Positions 52,935 to 63,095 are shown, counted from the stretch's first letter. The stretch: 64,000 bases of DNA from Alphaproteobacteria bacterium UBA3002 (GCA_002346425.1 DDZS01000065.1:1-64000), one strand, 5' to 3'. The notes: a model not told the origin generated them from the sequence alone. Numbers and translations are program-made.

Positions 52935-53247
52935 CACACCCGCGCTCAATACTGCGGATATTATAGCCAGAGTCGGTAATCAGCTGCGTGAGCGTTGCAT
53001 CATCCATTGTCTGCCCGGATTTCATGCCCACCATTACCTCCGCATGATCCAGATCCACTTTGATCGTGGCAACATCGTCGCGTTTGCCGAAGACTTTTTC
53101 CAAGGCGCGCGCGCAGAAGTCGCAGACCAGCCCATCCACGGTAACATCTATGCGATCCTCGCACGCCGTCTCAGCGTGAGTGGTCGCATAAGCAGCGGTG
53201 GCGGTTAAAAAGGTGATGATAGTCAGGGTTGAAAGTAAGCTCTTCAT
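52927..53247 (-). CDS. MerP-like periplasmic heavy-metal-binding protein
   Basis: 106 residues from the ATG at 53247, chosen for GGAG 7 bases upstream and because a signal peptide then begins there (MKSLLSTLTIITFLTATAAYA). HMA fold with the metal motif GLVCDFCARAL (CxxC) near residue 36 and strand VATIKVDLDHAEVMV. The frame extends to 53301 but would run into the preceding gene. Forms an operon with the MerT-like, outer-membrane and CopL-like genes. Confidence 0.85.
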   Translation of the reverse strand: MKSLLSTLTIITFLTATAAYATTHAETACEDRIDVTVDGLVCDFCARALEKVFGKRDDVATIKVDLDHAEVMVGMKSGQTMDDATLTQLITDSGYNIRSIERGCDD

Positions 53248-53269
53248 CGTATTCTCCATATATATAATA

Positions 53270-53917
53270 TTAATATCGAATGACCCAGTTGAACAGGACA
53301 TCGCCTTGGTCGCTGACGCCCGCTTCGGCGAGATATTCGCCCTTAAATACGCGGATCAGCGGCGTGAAGGTGATGTCGTCATCCTGAGATGGGTTGTGGT
53401 CTACCTGCAGCATTAGCCAGGTATGGGTGTCGCCGTAATCCCCGATATAGGGTGCAACACCCACACGGGCCTTCTGGTTAAAAAACTCGTCAATATTTCC
53501 GGCACTGACGTAGCGGTTTTCATACGAGGTAAACCACCGGCGCGTTTCCCAGTCCGCCGCGATGCCAGCAAATCCGGCAAGAGACGTTTCGTCATCGAAT
53601 GACTGATAATCGCTGAAGGCGAGTCCCGCCCCGGTTTTGAGATACAGGTTGGCCTGTACACTGGGTTTGTTCCAACGCTTCACCAGATAGTTGAATTGGG
53701 CGCCATGAAATTGCCAATCCTCATCGCGAAAATACTCTCCTTTATAGCCGATAGAATAGTTCGCTGTTGGCGAGTAATGCAGATGCACCGCATGGGAATC
53801 CATGTCGTTCATCTGCATCCATGTGACGCCGCCGGGATAGGATACCGGTCTGGCCTGCGCGGTCCAGACCCATGACATTGCGCACAGGCACGCCATGATA
53901 GCGGTTACATAGTTCAT
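53270..53917 (-). CDS. Outer-membrane barrel protein of a metal operon
   Basis: 215 residues with a signal peptide (MNYVTAIMACLCAMSWVWTA, cleavage after AQA). The rest is alternating beta strands with aromatic ends (YSIGYKGEYFRDEDWQFHGAQF in part) and a C-terminal Tyr after WVIRY, the pattern of an outer-membrane barrel. Proteins of this type occur between CopL-like and MerP/MerT-like genes in several proteobacteria. Probably a porin for the metal ion; inference. Confidence 0.75.
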   Translation of the reverse strand: MNYVTAIMACLCAMSWVWTAQARPVSYPGGVTWMQMNDMDSHAVHLHYSPTANYSIGYKGEYFRDEDWQFHGAQFNYLVKRWNKPSVQANLYLKTGAGLAFSDYQSFDDETSLAGFAGIAADWETRRWFTSYENRYVSAGNIDEFFNQKARVGVAPYIGDYGDTHTWLMLQVDHNPSQDDDITFTPLIRVFKGEYLAEAGVSDQGDVLFNWVIRY

Positions 53918-54000
53918 AGATAATCTCCAGATTTAGTGGTAGCAGGCGCGACGCATTACGCACACACACGTGCATAGCGGCACACTACGGACGTAAAAAT

Positions 54001-54390
54001 CTAGGAGAGTCGTTTGGGAGGATAGTCGATACCATGCGGATAAATCGACTTCATATAGCGTGCTTCAGATAAAGCGACCGTATCATTCGTGGCGAGTGCC
54101 TGCCCACTTGAAAGCGGGAGCACCCATGCAACGGTTTTGGTGACCGTACAATGGCCGCATCCGCATTTCTCACAATCCGCCTTGTGGCTGCCATCCGCAT
54201 GCATGTCCGAAGCCGCATCCGCTTTTGCCATCTCGTGGCAGGGCATATCCATGGAAGCGTTTTCCATAGGCATGACCTGTTGCGGCTGCTCATCCGGACA
54301 GTTGCATGGGGAGATGGCTGTCGACGCTGTGGTTTGCCACGCAAACGCGGCAATCACCACCATCAGACAACATGTTTTAATGAATTCCAT
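54001..54390 (-). CDS. CopL-like Cys/His/Met-rich protein
   Basis: 129 residues with a signal-like N-terminus (MEFIKTCCLMVVIAAFAWQT). The middle is rich in metal ligands: PCNCPDEQPQQVMPMENAS, MDMPCHEMAK and DCEKCGCGHC. Resembles the CopL/DUF2946 proteins that accompany copper operons. A promoter with ATGACA and TACAAT (54422-54427 and 54400-54405, 16-bp spacer) ends only 9 bases before the start, so the mRNA may be leaderless. First gene of the four-gene metal operon. Confidence 0.7.
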   Translation of the reverse strand: MEFIKTCCLMVVIAAFAWQTTASTAISPCNCPDEQPQQVMPMENASMDMPCHEMAKADAASDMHADGSHKADCEKCGCGHCTVTKTVAWVLPLSSGQALATNDTVALSEARYMKSIYPHGIDYPPKRLS

Positions 54391-54496
54391 CTAAGAAGAA
54401 TTGTAACATACATCCTGAATCTGTCATTTAGTTTCCTAGCTAAGAAGAAAGAATCAGTGGTAAGGGGAAAGCTTTAACCGCCTTGGCGGCTTTTTA

Positions 54497-54519
54497 AATA
54501 GTGGTGATCCCAGATGGAT
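54497..54519. repeat. Copy of the tRNA-Lys 3' end (direct repeat)
   Basis: The 23 bases aatagtggtgatcccagatg gat (split for length) recur exactly at 54654-54676, where they are the 3' end of tRNA-Lys plus its trailer. The copy here lies 157 bp away and is followed, on the minus strand, by another hairpin plus T-run. It looks like the far end of an integration site or a partial tandem duplication. Confidence 0.7.
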
Positions 54520-54658
54520 GTGCTCGCCCTTTGGTCTGCGCTGCCGTTGCTAACCTTCGCGCTTAGCGCGAAGCTAAGCGACCGGTCGAACAATGCTTCT
54601 TTCGCAGTCTGGAGATCCAACTATTAAAAAAGCCGCTCTATGGCGACTTTTTGAATAG

Positions 54659-54734
54659 TGGTGATCCCAGATGGATTCGAACCATCGACCTACTGATTAA
54701 AAGTCAGTTGCTCTACCGGCTGAGCTATGGGATC
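54659..54734 (-). tRNA. tRNA-Lys (anticodon UUU)
   Basis: Minus strand, 76 bases including an encoded CCA. Acceptor stem GATCCCA/TGGGATC with discriminator A, D arm with GCTC..GAGC, anticodon loop CTTTTAA (UUU), T arm with GGTTCGAATCC. Variable loop AGGTC. Its U34 is the target of MnmA, encoded at 40312-41412. Confidence 0.96.
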
Positions 54735-54886
54735 ACTCTGGCACGCACCATAAGCATGAGCGCGCGCTTGTCAACACTGAGTAGCAGAAAAATACGCCGG
54801 ATGCGCGCAAAAAAGCCGCGAGGTGGTGTGTATAAACCGCTATTGGGCGTTGCGGGGGGTGGAAAAGCGTAGTAATTCTGCGCCTT

Positions 54887-57676
54887 ATGACAGAAAACAC
54901 CGCAGCCGCCAATCCGACGATCTCCATTGAAAAGGAGATGAAGCAATCTTACCTCGATTACGCGATGAGCGTAATCGTCTCCCGCGCCATTCCCGATGTG
55001 CGCGACGGGCTGAAGCCGGTGCATCGCCGCATCCTGTTCGGCATGCTGGAACTGGGCGTCGATTACAATAAACCCTACAAGAAATCGGCGCGTATCGTCG
55101 GTGATGTCATGGGTAAATACCACCCGCATGGTGACTCGGCGATTTACGATTCGCTGGTGCGCATGGCGCAACCTTTTGCCATGTCGCTGCCGCTGGTCGA
55201 TGGTCAGGGCAATTTCGGCTCGATGGATGGCGATAATGCCGCCGCCATGCGTTATACCGAAGCGCGTCTGGCGAAACCGGCGCATAGCCTGCTGAACGAT
55301 ATCGACGCCGACACCGTCGACTGGCAGGAAAACTATGATGGTTCAGAAAAAGAGCCAAAAGTATTACCCGCTGCCTATCCCAACCTGCTGGTTAACGGCG
55401 CGGGCGGGATTGCCGTGGGTATGGCGACCAATATTCCGCCGCATAATCTCGGCGAAGTGTGTGATGCAGCCTGCAAGCTGATTGACGCGCCGGAAACGAG
55501 CATCGATGAATTAATGGCGATCATCCCTGGGCCAGACTTCCCGACCGGGGGCACCATTCTGGGCCGCAGCGGGTCGCACAGCGCCATGCATACCGGCAAA
55601 GGCTCGGTTGTGTTGCGCGGCAAAACCGAAATCGAAGAAATCGGAAACCGCGAAGCGATCATCGTCACTGAGATTCCGTATCAGGTCAACAAATCCAAAC
55701 TGGTCGAGCGGATGGCCGAATGCGTGCGTGAAAAACGCGTAGAAGGCATTTCCGACCTGCGCGATGAGTCCGATAAATCCGGCGTGCGCATTGTGATTGA
55801 GTTGAAGCGCGATGCGGTGGCCGATGTGGTGCTGGCGCAATTATTCCAGAATACACAGCTGCAAACCAGCTTCCCCGCCAATATGCTGGCGCTGCATCAG
55901 GGTCGCCCGCAGCAGTTGAACCTGAAAGACATGCTGGAAGCCTTTATTGCTTTCCGCGAAGAAGTCATCACCCGCCGCACGCGCTTCAAGCTTGGCAAAG
56001 CCCGCGACCGCGCGCATACCTTAATCGGTCTGGCGATTGCGGTGGCCAATATCGACGAAGTCATCGCCGTAATCCGCGCCGCAAAAGACCCGAATGAAGC
56101 GCGCGAAGAACTGATGAATCGTAGCTGGAAAGCCGATGACGTCATCGCCCTGCTCGATCTGGTGGACGATCGCCGCAATGCGATTGAAGGTGGCAAAATC
56201 AAATTCACCGAAGAACAGGCAAAAGCCATTCTTGAACTGCGCCTGCAACGCCTGACCGGTTTAGAGCAGGAAAAAATTAACGGTGAACTCGCCGAACTGG
56301 CCGCAGAGATCAAAGAATTCCTCTCCATCTTGGGTGACCGTGACAAGCTCTATGGTATCATGCGCGCCGAATTGGTGGCGATTCGCGAAGAATTCGCCGT
56401 ACCGCGCCGCACCGAGATTGAAGAATCCGAATTCGAACTCGACATGGAAGACCTGATCGCGCGCGAAGAGATGGTCGTCACCATCACGCAGAACGGCTAT
56501 ATCAAACGTTCGCCACTCGACACCTACCGCGCGCAACGCCGTGGCGGCAAAGGCCGCAAAGGCATGGCGACACGTGAAGAAGACATGGTGACCACCTTAT
56601 TCGTCGCCAACACGCATACGCCCCTGCTCTTCTTCTCGAGCATCGGCAAGGTCTACAAACTCAAAACTTATCGCCTGCCGATTGGGGAAGCCCAAGCGCG
56701 CGGTAAAGCGCTTATCAACATGCTGCCATTGGAACAGGGTGAGACGATTCAAACCGTGCTGCCATGGCCGTCTGTCGGGAATGGAAATGCGGAATTAGAG
56801 AATCAGGACGAAAACCCAAATCCCGAATCCCAAATCCCTAATCCCGTACACTCGCTGATCTTCGCGACCAAACAAGGCAATATTCGCCGTAGCGAACTAA
56901 GTGATTTCGAGAATATCATGCGCAACGGTAAGATCGCGATTCGTCTGGATGATACCGATGAGTTGGTCAGCGTGCGCGCCGCGACCGATCAGCAGCATAT
57001 TATGATGGCGGCCAAGTCCGGCAAATGTATCCGCTTTACGGTCGATGGCCTGCGCGTCATCAAATCGCGTACCTCCAGCGGGGTGCGCGGCATGAAGTTG
57101 GCCAAAGGCGATGAAGTCGTGTTCCTGTCTATTCTGGACGGCGCGGAAATCGACATGGAAGAACGCAGCGCCTATTTGAAATGGGCTAACGCGCAACGCC
57201 GCAGTGGTGACGATGCCGAAGAAAGCAATGACGACGCGAGCGCCGGTGACATTGCAGAAAACCGCGCCCAGGAATTAAGCGAGAAGGAAGAATTCATCCT
57301 CTCCATTACCGAACGCGGCTACGGCAAACGCACCTCCGCTTACGAATACCGCATCACCAATCGCGGTGGTTCAGGTATCACCAATATTGTGACTTCGGAG
57401 CGTAACGGCCCGGTCGTCGCCAGCTTCCCGATCGAAGCGGGCGATCAGATCATGCTGATGACCAATGCCGGCAAAATGATTCGCACCCCGATTAAAGACG
57501 TGCGCATCGCCGGTCGCAACACGCAAGGCGTCAAACTATTCGACGTGGCCAAAGGAGAAGTCATCGTCTCCACCGCCCGCATCAACGAAGCGATTATCGG
57601 TGTTGATATCGACGAAGAAGTGACTGAAGAAGGCATCATTGACACTGAAGTCACGCCAGATCAGGCTCCGGAATAA
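54887..57676 (+). CDS. gyrA: DNA gyrase subunit A
   Basis: 929 residues. Introduces negative supercoils with GyrB. N-terminal [16 protein letters not shown] near residue 39, [19 protein letters not shown] with Ser and Asp at the positions linked to quinolone resistance, and catalytic Tyr in MRYTEAR near 123. C-terminal beta-propeller with the GyrA box [13 protein letters not shown] near residue 547. An unusual insert of about 20 residues near 645-655 ([11 protein letters not shown]) is encoded by tandem 7-bp repeats (56818-56845). Confidence 0.98.
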   Translation: MTENTAAANPTISIEKEMKQSYLDYAMSVIVSRAIPDVRDGLKPVHRRILFGMLELGVDYNKPYKKSARIVGDVMGKYHPHGDSAIYDSLVRMAQPFAMSLPLVDGQGNFGSMDGDNAAAMRYTEARLAKPAHSLLNDIDADTVDWQENYDGSEKEPKVLPAAYPNLLVNGAGGIAVGMATNIPPHNLGEVCDAACKLIDAPETSIDELMAIIPGPDFPTGGTILGRSGSHSAMHTGKGSVVLRGKTEIEEIGNREAIIVTEIPYQVNKSKLVERMAECVREKRVEGISDLRDESDKSGVRIVIELKRDAVADVVLAQLFQNTQLQTSFPANMLALHQGRPQQLNLKDMLEAFIAFREEVITRRTRFKLGKARDRAHTLIGLAIAVANIDEVIAVIRAAKDPNEAREELMNRSWKADDVIALLDLVDDRRNAIEGGKIKFTEEQAKAILELRLQRLTGLEQEKINGELAELAAEIKEFLSILGDRDKLYGIMRAELVAIREEFAVPRRTEIEESEFELDMEDLIAREEMVVTITQNGYIKRSPLDTYRAQRRGGKGRKGMATREEDMVTTLFVANTHTPLLFFSSIGKVYKLKTYRLPIGEAQARGKALINMLPLEQGETIQTVLPWPSVGNGNAELENQDENPNPESQIPNPVHSLIFATKQGNIRRSELSDFENIMRNGKIAIRLDDTDELVSVRAATDQQHIMMAAKSGKCIRFTVDGLRVIKSRTSSGVRGMKLAKGDEVVFLSILDGAEIDMEERSAYLKWANAQRRSGDDAEESNDDASAGDIAENRAQELSEKEEFILSITERGYGKRTSAYEYRITNRGGSGITNIVTSERNGPVVASFPIEAGDQIMLMTNAGKMIRTPIKDVRIAGRNTQGVKLFDVAKGEVIVSTARINEAIIGVDIDEEVTEEGIIDTEVTPDQAPE
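56818..56845 (+). repeat. Four tandem 7-bp repeats inside gyrA
   Basis: AAATCCC, GAATCCC, AAATCCC and TAATCCC in a row (pattern NAATCCC). They encode [11 protein letters not shown] in a surface loop of the GyrA C-terminal propeller, where relatives have a shorter acidic loop. Seven being no multiple of three, a change by one copy would shift the frame. Confidence 0.85.
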
Positions 57677-57949
57677 CTTACGGCAGTTTTTGCCTAGGTT
57701 AGACTATTTGTGCACGATGAAATGCATAGCATTTGATGCAAAATGCGGATTCTGTCACAGTAGCGTTAGCATCGGAGGCGTTTACCAATTCTTTACGCTT
57801 TAATTGTCCACATAGGAAAAAAATACCGAGTAAGTTGGCAAAAGCGTTTGCGACACCCCCGTTTTTATGGCAATATAAGGGAGAAGTAGGAAAAACATAC
57901 CTACGATATAAAAAAGTCATAAAGATAGCGTAAACAGAGAGGGTATCCG
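57677..57949 (+). promoter_or_regulatory. fliF upstream region
   Basis: 273 bp between gyrA and fliF. It starts with GGCA-N5-TGCC (57682-57694) and holds TTGGCAAAAGCGTTTGC (57835-57851), a sigma-54-like element whose GG and GC are 11 rather than 10 bp apart. A single TGTCA half-site occurs near 57756. A 66-residue frame within it lacks a ribosome site and is not accepted. Confidence 0.45.
57682..57694 (+). promoter_or_regulatory. Inverted repeat GGCA-N5-TGCC (putative flagellar activator site)
   Basis: GGCA gtttt TGCC with right flank TAGGTTAGACTATTTGT, almost identical to the element at 5422 (about 30 bases with three or four differences). Immediately after the gyrA stop; it could also form a weak hairpin. 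Confidence 0.5.
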
Positions 57950-59581
57950 ATGCAGGCAATGGTGCAATCCATCCGGGAATTAAGTCAGCTAAAACTCATC
58001 GCATTGGTTGGCACAGCAGTACTGCTCATTGCATTTTTCATCTTTATCTCCATGCGCGTTTCCGGCCCCGCGATGACGCCGCTATTCAGCAATATTCCGA
58101 TTGAAGAAGGCGCGCAAATCGTGACCGAACTCGAAACGCGGAATATTCCGTATGAATTGCGTGGCAATGGCACGCAAATTCTGATCCCCTCTGACATGGT
58201 GCCGCGCACGCGTCTGGCATTGGCAGAAATTGGCCTCCCCTCATCTGGCTCCGTCGTCGGCTATGAAGTTTTCGATGAATCTGAAGCGCTTGGAACCTCA
58301 AACTTCGTGTTAAACGTGAACAAGCTGCGCGCGATGGAAGGCGAATTAAGCCGCACCATTTCATCTTTCCAAAAAATTGAAACCGCGCGTGTGCATCTGG
58401 TCATGCCGAAACGCGAACTTTTTACCCGTGACCGTCAAAACCCAACCGCTTCTGTTGCGGTTAAATTCCGTGGCGCTGGCACGCTTGATAAAAACGAAAT
58501 CGCCGCCATCCGCCATCTGGTCGCCACGGCCGTACCGGGCCTGATGCCGCATGCCATCACCATTGTCGATAGCCGCGGCCAACTGCTCGCCAAAGGCGTT
58601 GCGGACGAAGATGCTAGCGGCGTCATGGTTGAAGAAGCCGAGCAATTCCGCATCAATTATGAAAACCGCCTGCGTGACACAGTAGAGCGCCTGCTCGAAC
58701 AGTCACTGGGTTTCGGCAAAGTGAAAGCCGAAGTGAATGCCGATATCGACTTCGACCGCATTGTCAAAAACTCTGAGATTTATGATCCCGAGGGTCAGGT
58801 TGCCCGCTCGGTTCAGGAGATCGAAGAAACCGAAGTCAATAACGAGCGCAATGCCGATGAGAATGTCACGGTTGAGAATAACCTGCCGGATGTTGATCCG
58901 AACAATGCTGGCACCCTGTCGCAAAGCCAGCTAAACCGCACCGAAGGCACCACCAATTTCGAAATTTCCAAAGAGATCACCAATCAGGTGAAAGAAACCG
59001 GTACCGTTAATCGCTTAAGCGTCGCCGTATTGGTTGATGGGATTTATGCGCCGGTGGAAGAAGGTGGCGCGCCGGTTTATCAACCACGTAGCGATGAGCA
59101 GTTAGAGCAAATCGAAGACCTCGTGCGCTCTGCCATTGGGTTTGATGCTCAACGCGGCGATGAAGTACGCATTGTGAATATGCAATTTGCCGGTAACGAA
59201 GAATTACAAGTGGCCGAAGGACCGGTCGACTTCCTGAAAGACAAAATGGACGGCATCATCCAGACACTGGTACTGGGCGGCGTTGCAGCGCTCGCCATCC
59301 TGCTGGTCATCCGTCCGCTGGTCAACCGTGCGATCGAAGCAGCCGAACTGGCCCGCGAAGAAGAAGCGATCGAACTGCAAGCGCTGGCTGGCCCGTCGCT
59401 CAGCTCGCGTCTGGCTGATTTAAGTGAAGACGATGAAGAAGAAGACATGATCAATATCGACCGGATCAATGGTAAAGTGAAATCCTCATCTTACCGTAAG
59501 ATCAACGAATTGATTGACCGTAACCCGGAAGAAACACTGAACGTGCTGCGTCAGTGGAGCTTCATGAGCGAGAACGACTAA
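57950..59581 (+). CDS. fliF: Flagellar MS-ring protein FliF
   Basis: 543 residues. Two membrane segments (LIALVGTAVLLIAFFIFIS near residue 17 and IIQTLVLGGVAALAILLVI near 430) enclose the ring-building motif domains; YVLNVNKLRAMEGELSRTISS-type block (FVLNVNKLRAMEGELSRTI) near 120 is the family signature. Ends with a FliG-binding helix. First gene of fliF-fliG-fliH-fliN-flbD-flhA; start after AGAGAGGG. Confidence 0.97.
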   Translation: MQAMVQSIRELSQLKLIALVGTAVLLIAFFIFISMRVSGPAMTPLFSNIPIEEGAQIVTELETRNIPYELRGNGTQILIPSDMVPRTRLALAEIGLPSSGSVVGYEVFDESEALGTSNFVLNVNKLRAMEGELSRTISSFQKIETARVHLVMPKRELFTRDRQNPTASVAVKFRGAGTLDKNEIAAIRHLVATAVPGLMPHAITIVDSRGQLLAKGVADEDASGVMVEEAEQFRINYENRLRDTVERLLEQSLGFGKVKAEVNADIDFDRIVKNSEIYDPEGQVARSVQEIEETEVNNERNADENVTVENNLPDVDPNNAGTLSQSQLNRTEGTTNFEISKEITNQVKETGTVNRLSVAVLVDGIYAPVEEGGAPVYQPRSDEQLEQIEDLVRSAIGFDAQRGDEVRIVNMQFAGNEELQVAEGPVDFLKDKMDGIIQTLVLGGVAALAILLVIRPLVNRAIEAAELAREEEAIELQALAGPSLSSRLADLSEDDEEEDMINIDRINGKVKSSSYRKINELIDRNPEETLNVLRQWSFMSEND

Positions 59582-59590
59582 GGAGCCGCC

Positions 59591-60631
59591 ATGCCTGAAG
59601 TACCTGCCCTTGCCGGAGGCACCAAAGAAGACTACCGCCAACTCAGCGGGATTGAGAAATCTGCCATCCTTCTGATGTCTATTGATGAAGAAAATGCCTC
59701 CCGCATTTTCAACATGATGGATGAGGAAGAAATCAAAGAAATGTCGAGCGTTATGGCTTCGCTCGGCACGGTCAGCTCCGACACGGTGGAGCGCCTGTTC
59801 ATGGAATTCGTCGAACAAATGTCCGCTGCTGGCGTCTTGATTGGGACGTATGATACCACCGAACGCCTGCTCGCCAAAGCGCTTGGCAAAGACAAAGTCG
59901 ATTCCATCATGGAAGATATTCGCGGCCCTGCCGGTCGCACCACGTGGGACAAGCTGGGCAACGTGTCCGAGGAAGTACTCGCGACCTATCTAAAAAACGA
60001 ATATCCGCAAACCATTGCACTGGTCCTGTCGAAAGTACGCCCCGAGCATGCGGCAAAAGTGATCTGCGAATTCTCCGAAGATTTGGCGATGGAAGTCATG
60101 ATGCGGATGCTGGCGATGGATCCGGTGAAGAAAGAAGTGCTCGATGGCATCGAGAAGACCCTACGCGTCGAATTCATGAGCAATCTGGCGAAAACGCAAC
60201 GTCGCGATTCTCACGAAATGATGGCCGAGATTTTCAACAACTTCAATCGCGAATACGAGAACAAATTCATGGGCCAGCTGGAAAAACGCGACGCCGAATC
60301 GGCCGAACGTATCCGCGCGCTGATGTTTACCTTCGAAGATTTGGGCAAGCTCGACGCGACCGGGGTTCAGGGCCTGCTACGTGCGATCGACAAAGACAAA
60401 CTCACCATCGCCCTCAAAGGCGCATCGGAAACCATCAAAACCATGTTTATCGGCAATATGTCCGAGCGTGCGTCCAAAATTCTTATCGAAGACATGGAAG
60501 CCATGGGGCCTGTACGCCTGAAAGATGTCGACGAAGCGCAGCTTTATATCGTCAATGTCGCGAAAGACCTGGCGGCGAAAGGCGAAATCGTGATTGCCGA
60601 TTCAAGCGGCGAAGACCAACTGGTCTATTAG
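59591..60631 (+). CDS. fliG: Flagellar motor switch protein FliG
   Basis: 346 residues. Couples the rotor to the stator. N-terminal [15 protein letters not shown] near residue 20, middle [15 protein letters not shown] block ([23 protein letters not shown], in part), and C-terminal torque helix with [22 protein letters not shown]. The stop TAG leads at once into fliH. Confidence 0.97.
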   Translation: MPEVPALAGGTKEDYRQLSGIEKSAILLMSIDEENASRIFNMMDEEEIKEMSSVMASLGTVSSDTVERLFMEFVEQMSAAGVLIGTYDTTERLLAKALGKDKVDSIMEDIRGPAGRTTWDKLGNVSEEVLATYLKNEYPQTIALVLSKVRPEHAAKVICEFSEDLAMEVMMRMLAMDPVKKEVLDGIEKTLRVEFMSNLAKTQRRDSHEMMAEIFNNFNREYENKFMGQLEKRDAESAERIRALMFTFEDLGKLDATGVQGLLRAIDKDKLTIALKGASETIKTMFIGNMSERASKILIEDMEAMGPVRLKDVDEAQLYIVNVAKDLAAKGEIVIADSSGEDQLVY

Positions 60632-60638
60632 GATGCAC

Positions 60639-61415
60639 ATGTCTCACGCACAGATTAAACGTTTCGACTTCGGTAGCCTGACCGACTTTTTCGCGCCTGC
60701 CGAGCCGGAACCGACACCGGAAGAGGTGCAGGAAGCCCAGCAACGCGCGGAAGAGCAGGAGGCCCCGCCCCCGCCACCACCGCCGACGTTTTCTGAAGCC
60801 GAGTTGGAAGAGGCGAAAAACGAAGCGTTTGAAGCCGGGAAACAGGCGGGCTTTCACGAAGAAGCCAAGCGGCAGGAATCAGAAAGCAAGCAGCGCGAAA
60901 TCGCCATCGATGCCGCATGCCGGACGATCGCGATGGAAGTGGTGCAAATTCACGCAGGTTATCGTCAGGCTATGCTCAACCAATCCCAAGCGCTGAGCGC
61001 ACTGGTCCTGCAATGCGCACGCCGCGTGGCAGGCGATGCGGTGGCCGAGCAACCCGTTTCCGGCATCGAAACCATGGTATTGCAATGCCTCGACGCATTA
61101 CACAGCCAACCCAAAATTCAGCTATTCGTGCATGAGAGTCTGGTCGATATACTTCAAGATCGCCTGAATCTTCGCCTGAAACAGCAAAAATCGGATTGCA
61201 CCATTACGGTCGAAGCCAAAGCCGGATTAGAACCGGGCGATGCCAAACTGCAATGGGAAAACGGCAGCGCCATGCGCGATCAGGCCGCCATCTGGCAACA
61301 AATTGACACGATTATAAACCAACAAAATTTCGCGCCGATGATCGAAGAGAGCTTCGACGCCGCGCCGGAACAAGAAGAAACATCATCCGAATCAGAGGGA
61401 GAGAATAATGAGTGA
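60639..61415 (+). CDS. fliH: Flagellar export protein FliH
   Basis: 258 residues from the ATG at 60639, the one with AGGA 6 bases upstream; another ATG at 60633 is possible. Acidic and Pro-rich N-terminal half (EEQEAPPPPPPPTFSEAELEEA in part), a long helix with GKQAGFHEEAKRQESESKQ, and the C-terminal globular domain with QCARRVAGDAV. Holds the export ATPase FliI, which is not in this window. Overlaps fliN by 8 bp. Confidence 0.85.
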   Translation: MSHAQIKRFDFGSLTDFFAPAEPEPTPEEVQEAQQRAEEQEAPPPPPPPTFSEAELEEAKNEAFEAGKQAGFHEEAKRQESESKQREIAIDAACRTIAMEVVQIHAGYRQAMLNQSQALSALVLQCARRVAGDAVAEQPVSGIETMVLQCLDALHSQPKIQLFVHESLVDILQDRLNLRLKQQKSDCTITVEAKAGLEPGDAKLQWENGSAMRDQAAIWQQIDTIINQQNFAPMIEESFDAAPEQEETSSESEGENNE

Positions 61416-61695
61416 TGAAACCTTGGCAGCCACTATCGAGGATACGGCAAATGTAACACTGGATGCGGTGAGCGACATTCCCGTCAACGTATCTGTTGTG
61501 TTGGGCAAAACCTCGATGCAGGTCAACCAACTACTGAAACTTGGCCGCGGCGCGGTGATCGAGCTGGAACGCAAAGTCGGCGAACCGCTGGACATTTTCG
61601 TCAACAACCGTCTGGTTGCCCGCGGCGAGGTTGTCGTCGTCGAAGACCGAATCGGGGTGACGATGACAGAGATCATCAAAAACGATAAACACTAA
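61408..61695 (+). CDS. fliN: Flagellar motor switch protein FliN
   Basis: 95 residues. The SpoA domain spans residues 24-90: IPVNVSVVLGKTSMQVNQLL and GEPLDIFVNNRLVARGEVVVV. Forms the C-ring with FliG and FliM. Confidence 0.96.
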   Translation: MSDETLAATIEDTANVTLDAVSDIPVNVSVVLGKTSMQVNQLLKLGRGAVIELERKVGEPLDIFVNNRLVARGEVVVVEDRIGVTMTEIIKNDKH

Positions 61696-61703
61696 GAGGA
61701 ACT

Positions 61704-63095
61704 ATGCGACTATTGATCATCGGAGATTTAAACGGACAAATTGGCGCGGCGAGCCGGATTGCGCGCTCACGCGGCGCGAAAGTGGCGCAAGTGACCGATG
61801 CGCAGGGCGCGTATGACATGCTCTGCGAAGGCCAGGGTGCCGATCTCGTGATGATTGATGTCGGCGAGGATATCGCCGAACTGGTCGCCTTGCTCGACAG
61901 CGCGCGGATCAGCATCCCCGTAGTTGCCTGCGGGATTGAGGCAGACACGCAAGCCGCCGTGAAAGCGATAAAAGCCGGGGCAAAGGAATATATCCCGCTC
62001 CCGCCCGATGAAGAACTCATTGCCGCCGTGCTGGAAGCCATCAGCGAGGAACATGATTCGGTGATTCACGGGTCGCCGGAAATGAAAGCCGTATTGCAAA
62101 TGGCCGAACAAATCGCCGCATCGGATGCCAGCGTGCTGATCACCGGCGAGTCGGGCACGGGTAAGGAAGTGATGGCGCGCTTTATTCACCAAAAAAGCCG
62201 CCGCGATACTAAGCCGTTCATCTCGCTGAACTGTGCGGCAATCCCGGAAAATCTGCTGGAATCCGAACTCTTTGGCCATGAAAAAGGGGCGTTTACGGGT
62301 GCGACCAGCCGCCGTATCGGGAAATTCGAAGAGGCCAATCAGGGCACTATCCTGCTCGACGAAATTTCCGAAATGGATTTGCATCTGCAAGCCAAGCTAC
62401 TGCGCGTATTGCAGGAACGCGAGATCGTCCGCATCGGTAGCAATAAACCGGTCAAAGTCGACATCCGCATTCTTGCCACCAGCAACCGTGATCTGGAAGC
62501 CTATGTCAAACAAGGCAATTTCCGCGAAGATTTGTATTTCCGCCTGAACGTGATCAATATCGGCATTCCCGCCCTGCGCGAGCGTATTGGCGATATCAAG
62601 CCGCTGGCTGAGTTTTTCATCGATAAATATTCCAAAGCCAATGGCCTGCCGCCACGGCATTTAAGCGCCGATGCGCTGACCAAGCTGCAGCAACACCCAT
62701 GGCCGGGCAATGTGCGCGAATTGGAGAACACGCTGCACCGTAGCGTGCTGTTGGCACAAGGCAATGAGATCACCGCGGAAGCTATCCTGCTGCAAGGCCA
62801 ACAAGCGCCGAAGCCAGCGGCTGCCACCGCCGCTCCCACGCCGGATCCCGATGCGCGCCCCGCCTTTGGCCCCACGCGCGAAGTCGATGAGGAAGACATC
62901 ATTCACGATCGCAGTGTCGATGGCCCGAACCAAATGGTGGGCCGTTCACTCGCCGATGTGGAAAAGGAACTGATTCTCGACACGCTCGATCACTGCCTCG
63001 GCAACCGCACGCATGCGGCCAATATTCTAGGCATTTCGATTCGCACCCTGCGCAACAAACTCAAGCAATATAATGAGGGCGGCCATGCAGCGTAA
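61704..63095 (+). CDS. flbD: Sigma-54-dependent flagellar activator, FlbD-like
   Basis: 463 residues. N-terminal receiver-like domain (1-115) lacking part of the acidic pocket, as in FlbD; AAA+ domain (125-345) with Walker A GESGTGKE near residue 148, sigma-54 contact loop GAFTGA near 195 and the [14 protein letters not shown] sensor block; a 60-residue acidic linker; C-terminal Fis-type helix-turn-helix ([23 protein letters not shown]). It should activate the sigma-54 promoters found before flgB, fliF and the 77-residue gene. Confidence 0.93.
   Translation: MRLLIIGDLNGQIGAASRIARSRGAKVAQVTDAQGAYDMLCEGQGADLVMIDVGEDIAELVALLDSARISIPVVACGIEADTQAAVKAIKAGAKEYIPLPPDEELIAAVLEAISEEHDSVIHGSPEMKAVLQMAEQIAASDASVLITGESGTGKEVMARFIHQKSRRDTKPFISLNCAAIPENLLESELFGHEKGAFTGATSRRIGKFEEANQGTILLDEISEMDLHLQAKLLRVLQEREIVRIGSNKPVKVDIRILATSNRDLEAYVKQGNFREDLYFRLNVINIGIPALRERIGDIKPLAEFFIDKYSKANGLPPRHLSADALTKLQQHPWPGNVRELENTLHRSVLLAQGNEITAEAILLQGQQAPKPAAATAAPTPDPDARPAFGPTREVDEEDIIHDRSVDGPNQMVGRSLADVEKELILDTLDHCLGNRTHAANILGISIRTLRNKLKQYNEGGHAA

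Larger units (their letters stand above)
54391..54886. other. Intergenic region between the metal operon and gyrA, holding tRNA-Lys
   Basis: About 500 bp without a protein gene. It contains the CopL-side promoter, two hairpins with T-runs on the minus strand (near 54480-54500 and 54625-54650), the tRNA-3'-end repeats, a cttcgcgc/gcgcgaag stem near 54560-54580, tRNA-Lys (54659-54734) and the gyrA leader. Confidence 0.6.

Noticed and set aside
54497..54640. Second tRNA gene beside tRNA-Lys
   Set aside because: Only about 20 bases of the 3' end are repeated; no acceptor 5' strand, D arm or anticodon arm is present.
57835..57851. Sigma-54 promoter for fliF
   Set aside because: GG and GC are 11 bp apart instead of 10, which normally abolishes sigma-54 binding; mentioned but not called as a promoter.
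57733..57933. 66-residue frame between gyrA and fliF
   Set aside because: No ribosome site, composition unlike neighbours, and it covers the promoter region of fliF.
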